From assembly GCF_019973615.1 (NCBI RefSeq), contig NZ_AP024238.1, positions 4,423,989-4,487,988 on the forward strand: DNA of 64,000 nt. Direction: 5' to 3'. Positions 8,238 through 17,302 of the stretch are shown here, in pieces. Origin of the DNA: Rhodoferax lithotrophicus. GTDB taxonomy: Bacteria; Pseudomonadota; Gammaproteobacteria; Burkholderiales; Burkholderiaceae_C. Made by a program: the position numbers and the translations under genes. Below the pieces are notes generated by a model, which ran no database searches, had not been told where the DNA came from, and was given only the letters and a program-made list of their open reading frames with translations. Positions within the stretch are counted from its first letter, which is position 1; the number at the start of each line of letters is the position of its first letter.

Positions 8238-11219
8238 TCAATAAGGTCTGAAGTTACCCGCACCACCCCGGCGCACAGGCGCAGCAATCAAGGGGGAATA
8301 GGTGCGTTGGCTGGTTTGCCCCTCGCTACCCCGGCGCTCAGGTGCATCCAAGGCATGGCGGTCGCGCACCGTTGCCCGGCCCCCACCCGTTTGAAAGAAC
8401 GCAATACTTTGCTGCAACTGCTCAGCCTGACCCGAGAGCTCCTCGCTGGTGGCTGCCAGCTCCTCACTGGCACTGGCGTTTTGCTGGGTCGCCTTGGAGA
8501 GCTGCCCCATCGCCCCTCCAATCTGGCTCACCGAGTCGCTTTGCTCGCTGCTGGCCGCCGCAATCTCTTGAACCAGTTCACTCGTCTTCTGGATGCTTGG
8601 CACTATTTCGTCCAGCAGTTTGCCCGCCCTCTCCGCCGTCGTCACGCTGTTGCCCGCAAGTTCTCCTATCTCTTTGGCCGCCTCCTGGCTGCGTTCGGCC
8701 AGCTTTCTCACCTCTGCCGCTACCACCGCAAAGCCTTTTCCGTGCTCTCCTGCCCTGGCCGCTTCTATGGCTGCATTCAGTGCCAGCAGGTTGGTCTGGT
8801 AGGCGATGTCGTCCACGATTCCGATCTTGGCCGCAATTTGTTTCATGGCTGTCACGGTTTGGCTGACCGCGCTGCCTCCGTCCACCGCTTCTTTGGTGGT
8901 TTTCGTGGCCATCCCGTCTGTGACTTTGGCGTTGTCACTGTTTTGCGTGATGCTGGCACTCATCACGTCTATTTGGGCTGTGGTCTCTTCTACGCTGGCG
9001 GCTTGCTCGCTGGCAGCCTGGCTTAGGCTTTGGGCTGTGGCGCTGACTTGGTTGGCCGCCCCTGTCAGGGCATCGGCCGCTCCTCTTATCTCTTGCACAA
9101 TGGTGGTGAGTTTTTTCAGAGGTGGTGTTGACGTTGTCTTTGACTTGTCCAAAGATGCCTTGGTAGTCCCCGGGTGATGCGGTGGGTGAGGTCGCCCTGG
9201 GAGAGTGCGTCAAGGGCTTTCGCGGTGTCTGTGATGACGCCTTCGCTGGTGTCGATGAGTTGGTTCATGGCTGTGGCCAGGACTCCGAAGAAGCCGGTTT
9301 TGCCTTGCAGGTTGACTCGACGGCTGAGGTCGCCGTTGGCGGCTGCTGTCACTATTTCTGCAACTTCGTTTTCTGAGGCTATTTCGTCTGTGCGATCCTG
9401 CCATTGGGTGATGCGCCCTATCGGCTGGCCTGCGCTGTTGTGCACGGGGCGGGCCAGCAGGCGTAGTTGGCGGCCCTGGATTTGCATGTCTACGGTTTCT
9501 CCTGAGCGTACGGCTTGGTCAAATTTGCCTGCGTCTTCCGGGTTCTTAAACAGGCTTGAGAGTTTGTTGCCGTAGAACTGGTCCGTATCGAAGTTGTTTC
9601 CTCCAAAGAGTTTGAGGAGTTCTTTGGCCGGGGGGGGTGGCGTGTATGAGTTGGGCTTGGTCGTTGGAGACGGTCACGCATACCGGCAGGCTGTCCAGGC
9701 TCAGGCGGATGCGTTCGTTGAAGGCCGCCGCTTCGGCTGCGGCTTTCATCGCTCTTTGTACGCTGTCGATCGCTTCGGTGACGCGGGCTTTTTGTCCGGG
9801 CAGGCGCTCCATTTGCACTTCCAGTTTGCCCTGCGTGTATGCAGACACCACTTCCACCACTTGCATCTTCACCGCTATGTGCGATTGCACCAGCGCATTG
9901 ATGGACTGCGCCATCTCCGCGTAGGCACCAGGCAGTCCTTGGCTGGACATTTTGAAGTCCAGGGCTCCCGCTTCGTGTTGGCGCGCCAACTCCGCCTGGG
10001 CCGATTGGAACTGGCCGAGCACGGCTTGCACATGGCGCAAGGCATTGAGAACCTGGGCTGGTTCATCTCTTTCTACAGGCGTTTCTGGTGGGTCAGATAA
10101 ATCACCTTCGGCAATTTTCTGTAAGTGCTTGTTGACCTGCTGCAGCCCCCTGCTGGTGACCAAGAAGAAACTGTAAAACAAGTATGCGGCCAACAAGAGT
10201 GCCACAGCCCCAACACCACCAGCCATCATCAAGCGCTGCTGCATGGCCTGATACCGAGCGAGCAACAATTCATCCAGAACCTTTAACCCTTTGTCATAAA
10301 ACGACTGCAGTCGAACCACCGCCATTTGCCCGTTGTCATAAAACTGCGTTGCAGTGAACTGTTTTTGGCTTAGCAATTTTTGCGGGTCTTGGGCAGCGTT
10401 ATGAAACACTTGGATATCGTCCCAAATACCCATGTCCAGTTTGTCTTTGAGTGATGGATTCACCGCAAACGAACGATTCAGATAACTGCGTGCATTGGTG
10501 ATACCGTTACTCACGCCGGCTGCCCACACGGCATAACGCTTTTCCTCGGATACGGACAAACTTGTTTTAGCCAGGGCAAAAACACCCCATCCCCAAAGCT
10601 GACCCAAGTCTTCGGCCAAGCCCGGCATGGTTAATGCCATGGTGTTGATCATGTAAAAACTGTCTACGTCCGGATCCAGCACCAAATTGGAGTTATCCCC
10701 TATCAACACCAGAAGTGCCGCAACCGATTGAGTCACGGGCCCAAACACGGTTCGACCATCGTTATCTGCCCCGTTTTCAACCTTTGATGTGGCTTGCCAT
10801 GCAGTCTTGAGCTTTTCCAACTCCGTTTTGACTTTGAGTTCATCCCCTGAACTGGTGATGAATTTGTCAAATGTTTCCAGAGCTGCATCTGTTTCAGCGC
10901 GCGCGGTTCGATAAGCCGACTGTCCGTCAAAGCCCCCCAAGGTGGCACGAGTTGCGTTTCGGGTTTTGAGGACGGCGGTGTACACCGGAACAAACTGGCG
11001 CAGAGCCACTACGCCAACACGCTCCTGCGCTGTGAAGTTCATCTGATCCTTCTGGCCGCTGGCAAAGAAATAGCCAAACAGCACAATCGGCAATAAAAAG
11101 ATCAGACAGATGAGCACTGCCTTGCCTGCAAATTGCAAATTGCCCATCAAGCGCATGCCAGGTGCCCAAAGACCCAAGGGATGCGATGCTGAAGATGTTG
11201 GACTGACGCGATAACTCAT
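8238..11219 (-). pseudogene. Methyl-accepting chemotaxis protein (receptor 2), three frameshifts as written
   Basis: The N-terminal part has TM1 (about 34-53), a long periplasmic helical domain of about 275 residues containing LDPDVDSFYMIN, TM2 (about 331-353) and a HAMP. It then enters the block shared with receptors 1 and 4: PAS, second HAMP, signalling domain, tail NFRPY. Compared with the sibling copies it carries one extra base in each of three runs: G8 at 9630-9637 (siblings G7), C4 at 9168-9171 (receptor 1 has C3) and T6 at 9111-9116 (siblings T5). The three insertions add up to a codon, so start and stop are in the same frame, but the stretch between is scrambled. The ATG at 11219 follows AGGAAG. 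Uncorrected, translation would end inside the PAS domain. Confidence 0.85.
8328..10010 (-). repeat. Receptor signalling block, copy 2 of the long form
   Basis: The same block in receptor 2. Towards the gene start it shares about 100 bases more with receptor 4 than with receptor 1 (to about 10010), encoding QSAQAELARQHEAGALDFKM. Confidence 0.88.
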
Positions 11220-11245
11220 AAATACTTCCTGGGAGTACGATAGAT

Positions 11246-13306
11246 TCAGTAGGGCTTGAAATTGCTACCTGATCGACCCGGCGCTGATAATTTTTGGGGT
11301 GCGGCACGGCGATCCGGTGCAGCGATGACATGACGATTAGAAACCTTTTCCGTACCACCACCCACGTTGAAAAAAGCCACCGATTGCTGCAACTGCTCAG
11401 CCTGACCGGAGAGCTCCTCGCTGGTGGCTGCCAGCTCCTCACTGGCACTGGCGTTTTGCTGGGTCGCCTTGGAGAGCTGCCCCATCGCCCCTCCAATCTG
11501 GCTCACCGAGTCGCTTTGCTCGCTGCTGGCCGCCGCAATCTCTTGAACCAGTTCACTCGTCTTCTGGATGCTTGGCACTATTTCGTCCAGCAGTTTGCCC
11601 GCCCTCTCCGCCGTCGTCACGCTGTTGCCCGCAAGTTCTCCTATCTCTTTGGCCGCCTCCTGGCTGCGTTCGGCCAGCTTTCTCACCTCTGCCGCTACCA
11701 CCGCAAAGCCTTTTCCGTGCTCTCCTGCCCTGGCCGCTTCTATGGCTGCATTCAGTGCCAGCAGGTTGGTCTGGTAGGCGATGTCGTCCACGATTCCGAT
11801 CTTGGCCGCAATTTGTTTCATGGCTGTCACGGTTTGGCTGACCGCGCTGCCTCCGTCCACCGCTTCTTTGGTGGTTTTCGTGGCCATCCCGTCTGTGACT
11901 TTGGCGTTGTCACTGTTTTGCGTGATGCTGGCACTCATCACGTCTATTTGGGCTGTGGTCTCTTCTACGCTGGCGGCTTGCTCGCTGGCAGCCTGGCTTA
12001 GGCTTTGGGCTGTGGCGCTGACTTGGTTGGCCGCCCCTGTCAGGGCATCGGCCGCTCCTCTTATCTCTTGCACAATTTCGACCAACTTGCTCATGCTGGC
12101 ATTGATGTCCTGCTTGACATCGTCAAATACACCCTCGGTTTGAATGGTGATACGTTGGGTTAAATCCCCTTGTGTCAAACCCGCCATCACGCGCCCTGTA
12201 TCCGCCATGATGGCGGCCAATTTATCGCAGGTTTCATTGGTAGACGTTTTAAGCTGCGCAAAAGTGCCGGCATATTCACGGGTGATACGTTGTTTGAGAT
12301 CACCCATTGCCAATGCGCCAAATATGGTCGAAAAGTCGGCCATGACTTGCGCTGTCAGATCCAGCACAGCATTGATGCTGGCGCACAACACAGCCACATC
12401 ACCTGTTTTGCCGTCCATAGGAATACGCTGAGTCAAATCTCCTTTTTGGGCAGCACCGGTGGCAATCTGCCCTTGTGCCACGGCTGTCTGCAACGCTATA
12501 TTCATCAGTTGTTTTTCTGAAACATCCGTAGCGATCTTGACAACCTTGAGCACCCGACCCATCTCATCCATCACCGGGTTATAAATCGCCTCCAACCAGA
12601 CTTCTTTGCCGCCCTTGCCGATGCGCTTGAAGGTTTCCTTTTGTGCTTTACCCGAAACCAAATCTGCCCAGAACTGCTGGTATGCGGGTGATGCGGCATA
12701 AGCAGTATCAACAAAAATGCGATGGTGCTTGCCAGTCACTTCTGCGCTGCTGTAACCCATGATATGCAAAAAATTGGCATTGGCGTGGAGCACAAAACCA
12801 CTCAAATCAAATTCAATCATGCCATAGGAAGCGTCAATGGCGTTCAAAATACCACGCACGTTTTGACGCTCAGTTTCGGCTGCGGTAATGTCATACCGCA
12901 CGCCCAGATACTTCATGGGTTTACCGTCGTCACCCATGATGGGGGCAATCACGGCATCCACATAATATGGCACGCCATCTTTGGCGCGATTTTTGATGAT
13001 GCCGCGAAACATCTCCCCCCGCCCAATGGTGGCCCACATCTGCTTGAAAACTTCCTTGGGCATGTCAGGGTGACGTGTGGTGCTGTGCGGGTGACCAAGC
13101 AACTCATTGCGTGGGTATTTGGACACCTCTATGAACTTCTCGTTGATACTGATGATGTCGCCTTTTTTGTCCGCCTCTGACACGATACTGGTCATGTTCA
13201 TGATGGCCTTGCGAACCTCCAACTCTTGGGTCAGTTCGGCTACGTGGCGGTTGATCGCATCGCCCGCAAACAAACGCTCAGCAAATGAAAAAATTCTGGC
13301 AGTCAT
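11246..13306 (-). CDS. Soluble PAS-PAS methyl-accepting chemotaxis protein (receptor 3)
   Basis: 686 residues and the only intact member of the four block-sharing receptors. I see no membrane segment. PAS1 (about 40-145) resembles the Aer redox/energy-taxis PAS (RHPDMPKEVFKQMW), and PAS2 (about 150-270) has HHRIFVDTAYAASP and FKRIGKGGKEVWLEA. Then come HAMP-like repeats (GDLTQRI, GDLKQRI, GDLTQRI) and the signalling domain with IAYQTNLLALNAAIEAAR and GKGFAVVAAEVRKL. The C-terminus is NFKPY. The last 690 bases or so of signalling-domain DNA are almost identical to the siblings, while the tail linker differs. The ATG is preceded by GGAG. FAD binding by PAS1 is a family inference. Confidence 0.94.
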   Translation of the reverse strand: MTARIFSFAERLFAGDAINRHVAELTQELEVRKAIMNMTSIVSEADKKGDIISINEKFIEVSKYPRNELLGHPHSTTRHPDMPKEVFKQMWATIGRGEMFRGIIKNRAKDGVPYYVDAVIAPIMGDDGKPMKYLGVRYDITAAETERQNVRGILNAIDASYGMIEFDLSGFVLHANANFLHIMGYSSAEVTGKHHRIFVDTAYAASPAYQQFWADLVSGKAQKETFKRIGKGGKEVWLEAIYNPVMDEMGRVLKVVKIATDVSEKQLMNIALQTAVAQGQIATGAAQKGDLTQRIPMDGKTGDVAVLCASINAVLDLTAQVMADFSTIFGALAMGDLKQRITREYAGTFAQLKTSTNETCDKLAAIMADTGRVMAGLTQGDLTQRITIQTEGVFDDVKQDINASMSKLVEIVQEIRGAADALTGAANQVSATAQSLSQAASEQAASVEETTAQIDVMSASITQNSDNAKVTDGMATKTTKEAVDGGSAVSQTVTAMKQIAAKIGIVDDIAYQTNLLALNAAIEAARAGEHGKGFAVVAAEVRKLAERSQEAAKEIGELAGNSVTTAERAGKLLDEIVPSIQKTSELVQEIAAASSEQSDSVSQIGGAMGQLSKATQQNASASEELAATSEELSGQAEQLQQSVAFFNVGGGTEKVSNRHVIAAPDRRAAPQKLSAPGRSGSNFKPY
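11390..12075 (-). repeat. Receptor signalling block, short form in receptor 3
   Basis: About 690 bases covering only the signalling domain, almost identical to the other three copies; it diverges sharply at 12076 towards the HAMP repeats. Confidence 0.9.
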
Positions 13307-13386
13307 GGTGGGTCTCCAACAGGTTCAAGGTTGTTTATCAAAGTCAATCAAGCAGGTTATTCAGCTGTGACGAGCATCAAGCCAAG

Positions 13387-14340
13387 TTAAGCCAAAACTT
13401 TGCGCAAAGTAGCCGCCAACTCACGTGGGGAAAATTTGGCCACGTACCCGTCAGCCCCCACAGTTTTCACATGGTTTTCATTGGTGGAGCCAGTCAGCGA
13501 AGAATGAATCACCACCGGTATGCCTTTAAAGCGTGTGTCGGACTTGATCAGTTTGGTCAATGTAAAGCCATCCATCTCCGGCATTTCCAGGTCAGTCAGT
13601 ACCACGGCGATCTTGTCGCACACCCTGAACCCCTCCTCCTTGGCTTGTTTTCCCAATTGATCCAGATAGTCCCAGGCTTGTCGACCGGTTCGGGTCATGA
13701 CAAATGATGCGTCCATAGCGTTCAGGCCCAACTCAATCACGGCCCTTGCTACATGGCTATCATCAGCAACCAAAATTGAAGTTCCCGGCGGCAGGAGTGG
13801 CTCCGAGCCCACCACTTCTTTGGTAATTTCTTCCTTGGTTACCGGCGTCACATCGCGCAGCACCTGCTCCACATCCAATACCTGGGCCAGTCGTGTATTG
13901 GGGTTTGTGCCATCCAGCCGAGCAATACCCGTCACCAATGCGCCAGCATGAGCCCCTTCGGCGGGCAACACTTGATCCCAATCCAGCCGAACAATTTCGC
14001 GCACATCTTCTACCGCAAATCCTTGCACGGTGCGACCAAACTCGGTGACCATCAAAATACTCAAGCCTTTTTGCGGCTTGCAGCCCACCACCGCAGACAG
14101 ATTGATGACAGGAATAATTTGACCGCGGATATTGGCTACGCCCATTAAATGTTCTTGCGAATTAGCCAACGCCGTGATCTTGGGCATGACCAAAACTTCA
14201 CGCACTTTGAATACATTGATGCCATACAGCTCTCGCTCACCCGTGCTGGGGGAGTCCCCCAAGCGAAACAACAACAGCTCAAACTTGTTGGTGCCCGCCA
14301 GACGGGTACGCTCATCGATATCACGGTCATGTGCATTCAT
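13387..14340 (-). CDS. cheV: Chemotaxis protein CheV (CheW-REC)
   Basis: 317 residues: an N-terminal CheW domain (about 15-170, with VMGVANIRGQIIPVINL-type sequence) fused to a receiver (about 190-317) with VADDSHVAR, LTDLEMPEMDG and HSSLTGS. CheV couples receptors to CheA and may act as a phosphate sink or adaptation device. It is closely similar throughout to a second CheV at 40064-41026. It lies between two receptor genes inside the cluster. One detail differs from classic receivers: the lysine region reads GYVAKF rather than a KP motif, and the second CheV has the same change. Confidence 0.95.
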   Translation of the reverse strand: MNAHDRDIDERTRLAGTNKFELLLFRLGDSPSTGERELYGINVFKVREVLVMPKITALANSQEHLMGVANIRGQIIPVINLSAVVGCKPQKGLSILMVTEFGRTVQGFAVEDVREIVRLDWDQVLPAEGAHAGALVTGIARLDGTNPNTRLAQVLDVEQVLRDVTPVTKEEITKEVVGSEPLLPPGTSILVADDSHVARAVIELGLNAMDASFVMTRTGRQAWDYLDQLGKQAKEEGFRVCDKIAVVLTDLEMPEMDGFTLTKLIKSDTRFKGIPVVIHSSLTGSTNENHVKTVGADGYVAKFSPRELAATLRKVLA

Positions 14341-14400
14341 GGTTTTATTCGATAGATGGATGAACCGTTGGCTTCAGCAGCTTGCTTGCGAAGACCACAC

Positions 14401-17284
14401 TCATGATGACGCACGTTTAATACGACCCAAGGTCGCAATCACCCGGTTGGAGGCATCCGAAAAATCAGACTTTGTGGCCAGCATTTGTCCGGCTTGTTCG
14501 TAACGATGCTGATTGATGCTGTGAGCCACTTCACCGGCACACCGATGGAAATGCTTGTGCTCGCTCACGAGTTGGGTGAACTCGGCGCTTTTATCAAACG
14601 CGCCTTTTCCAGATGAATAAATCCACTTCCCAAGTTCACAGACATCATCTCTGGAAATATTTTCGGCATTAAGTTGCTCCTTGCGACTGATTGCAGCTCG
14701 GAATTTGGTCTTCCATTGCGCATGCGCACCGATAACCTTATCAAAATCAATAGCTGCGCCAACCTGTCGCCCAACAGGCTGCCCAATGGCGAGCATTCCG
14801 GGCTCCTGTGTGCGTCTGTTGATCGCCACAGCGAATCCCAGAGCAGGACTCGAGCGCACCGTTGCCCGGCCCCCACCCGTTTGAAAGAACGCAATACTTT
14901 GCTGCAACTGCTCAGCCTGACCCGAGAGCTCCTCGCTGGTGGCTGCCAGCTCCTCACTGGCACTGGCGTTTTGCTGGGTCGCCTTGGAGAGCTGCCCCAT
15001 CGCCCCTCCAATCTGGCTCACCGAGTCGCTTTGCTCGCTGCTGGCCGCCGCAATCTCTTGAACCAGTTCACTCGTCTTCTGGATGCTTGGCACTATTTCG
15101 TCCAGCAGTTTGCCCGCCCTCTCCGCCGTCGTCACGCTGTTGCCCGCAAGTTCTCCTATCTCTTTGGCCGCCTCCTGGCTGCGTTCGGCCAGCTTTCTCA
15201 CCTCTGCCGCTACCACCGCAAAGCCTTTTCCGTGCTCTCCTGCCCTGGCCGCTTCTATGGCTGCATTCAGTGCCAGCAGGTTGGTCTGGTAGGCGATGTC
15301 GTCCACGATTCCGATCTTGGCCGCAATTTGTTTCATGGCTGTCACGGTTTGGCTGACCGCGCTGCCTCCGTCCACCGCTTCTTTGGTGGTTTTCGTGGCC
15401 ATCCCGTCTGTGACTTTGGCGTTGTCACTGTTTTGCGTGATGCTGGCACTCATCACGTCTATTTGGGCTGTGGTCTCTTCTACGCTGGCGGCTTGCTCGC
15501 TGGCAGCCTGGCTTAGGCTTTGGGCTGTGGCGCTGACTTGGTTGGCCGCCCCTGTCAGGGCATCGGCCGCTCCTCTTATCTCTTGCACAATGGTGGTGAG
15601 TTTTTCAGAGGTGGTGTTGACGTTGTCTTTGACTTGTCCAAAGATGCCTTGGTAGTCCCCGGGTGATGCGGTGGGTGAGGTCGCCCTGGGAGAGTGCGTC
15701 AAGGGCTTTCGCGGTGTCTGTGATGACGCCTTCGCTGGTGTCGATGAGTTGGTTCATGGCTGTGGCCAGGACTCCGAAGAAGCCGGTTTTGCCTTGCAGG
15801 TTGACTCGACGGCTGAGGTCGCCGTTGGCGGCTGCTGTCACTATTTCTGCAACTTCGTTTTCTGAGGCTATTTCGTCTGTGCGATCCTGCCATTGGGTGA
15901 TGCGCCCTATCGGCTGGCCTGCGCTGTTGTGCACGGGGCGGGCCAGCAGGCGTAGTTGGCGGCCCTGGATTTGCATGTCTACGGTTTCTCCTGAGCGTAC
16001 GGCTTGGTCAAATTTGCCTGCGTCTTCCGGGTTCTTAAACAGGCTTGAGAGTTTGTTGCCGTAGAACTGGTCCGTATCGAAGTTGTTTCCTCCAAAGAGT
16101 TTGAGGAGTTCTTTGGCCGGGGGGGTGGCGTGTATGAGTTGGGCTTGGTCGTTGGAGACGGTCACGCATACCGGCAGGCTGTCCAGGCTCAGGCGGATGC
16201 GTTCGTTGAAGGCCGCCGCTTCGGCTGCGGCTTTCATCGCTCTTTGTACGCTGTCGATCGCTTCGGTGACGCGGGCTTTTTGTCCGGGCAGGCGCTCCAT
16301 TTGCACTTCCAGTTTACCCTGCGTGTATGCAGACACCACTTCCACCACTTGCATCTTCACCGCTATGTGCGATTGCACCAGCGCATTGATGGACTGCGCC
16401 ATCTCCGCGTAGGCACCAGGCAGTCCTTGGCTGGACATTTTGAAGTCCAGGGCTCCCGCTTCGTGTTGGCGCGCCAACTCCGCCTGGGCAGATTGGAATT
16501 TGACCAACACCGCTTGCATTCTGGACAACGCCGCTAACAAGTGCCCAGCTTCATCGTCACTGACCACCTCAATTTTGTTGTCAAATTTGCCATCTGCCAC
16601 ATCATCAGCCACCGCCACCGCTCGACTCAACGGACGACTAATGCCGAGCACCAAGCGCCAACCAAGCAGGACCGCAATCAAAACTCCCCCTAAAACCGAT
16701 ACCCACGACACCAAGCGAGCGGTTTGCAGGCGTTCACTCGCTGCTGCATTTTCTTTTTCCGCACTGTCCTGAATGTCTTTGATCAGCGCCGCCAAATGGG
16801 GTTTAGTGGCATCGTGCAATGGACTGATGTCCTCGGCAATGAGGCGCTGCACTTCTTTCAGGTCATTGGCACGCAAGGCTGCTACGGCGGGCTTTAACCC
16901 TTTTTGCACAAATTCACGCCGCGTCTCAGCAAACAACTTGGCATTTTTGGCTGTTTCAGGTGATTGAGGTACCGCTGAATAAGCCTCCCACAATTGGGTG
17001 ATGGTGGCGATGTTTTCTTCAACCTCCTTGGTGTACTTTGCAACACGCTCAGGCGTGGAAACAAGCGCCACATTACTGATCACCAAACGGTTGCGAATCA
17101 TGTAGTAGTTGATCTGATCCAACTGATGGGACGGCAACAAGTGCTTATCGTAAAACCCTTGCATGACAGCATTGGTCTGGGACAGATTAAACAATCCATT
17201 CAACCCCACCAACAGCAACAATCCAGACAGCATACCTAGCAAAATGATCAAGCGGGAAGCAATCGTCAGGTTCTTTAAACTCAT
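14401..17284 (-). pseudogene. CZB-domain methyl-accepting chemotaxis protein (receptor 4), frameshifted as written
   Basis: TM1 (11-31), a four-helix-bundle ligand domain (32-189, with YYMIRNRLVISNVALV), TM2 (190-213), HAMP, PAS, second HAMP, signalling domain, then a unique C-terminal CZB zinc-binding domain instead of the NFRPY tail. The CZB signature is clear: His in AHAQWK, Cys in CELGKW and two His in EHKHFHRCA. The frame breaks at the C-run 15657-15660 (four C, three in receptor 1), splitting the gene in the second HAMP; deleting one C rejoins it. The shared block ends at about 14854, where CZB-linked sequence begins. The ATG at 17284 is chosen because CAGGTGAT lies upstream; GTG at 17293 is possible. 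Confidence 0.86.
14854..16495 (-). repeat. Receptor signalling block, copy 3 of the long form
   Basis: The same block in receptor 4. It ends at 14854, where the C-terminal CZB-linked sequence replaces the NFRPY tail, and extends towards the gene start to about 16495, as in receptor 2. Confidence 0.88.
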
Positions 17285-17302
17285 TTTGATCACCTGATTA
17301 CT

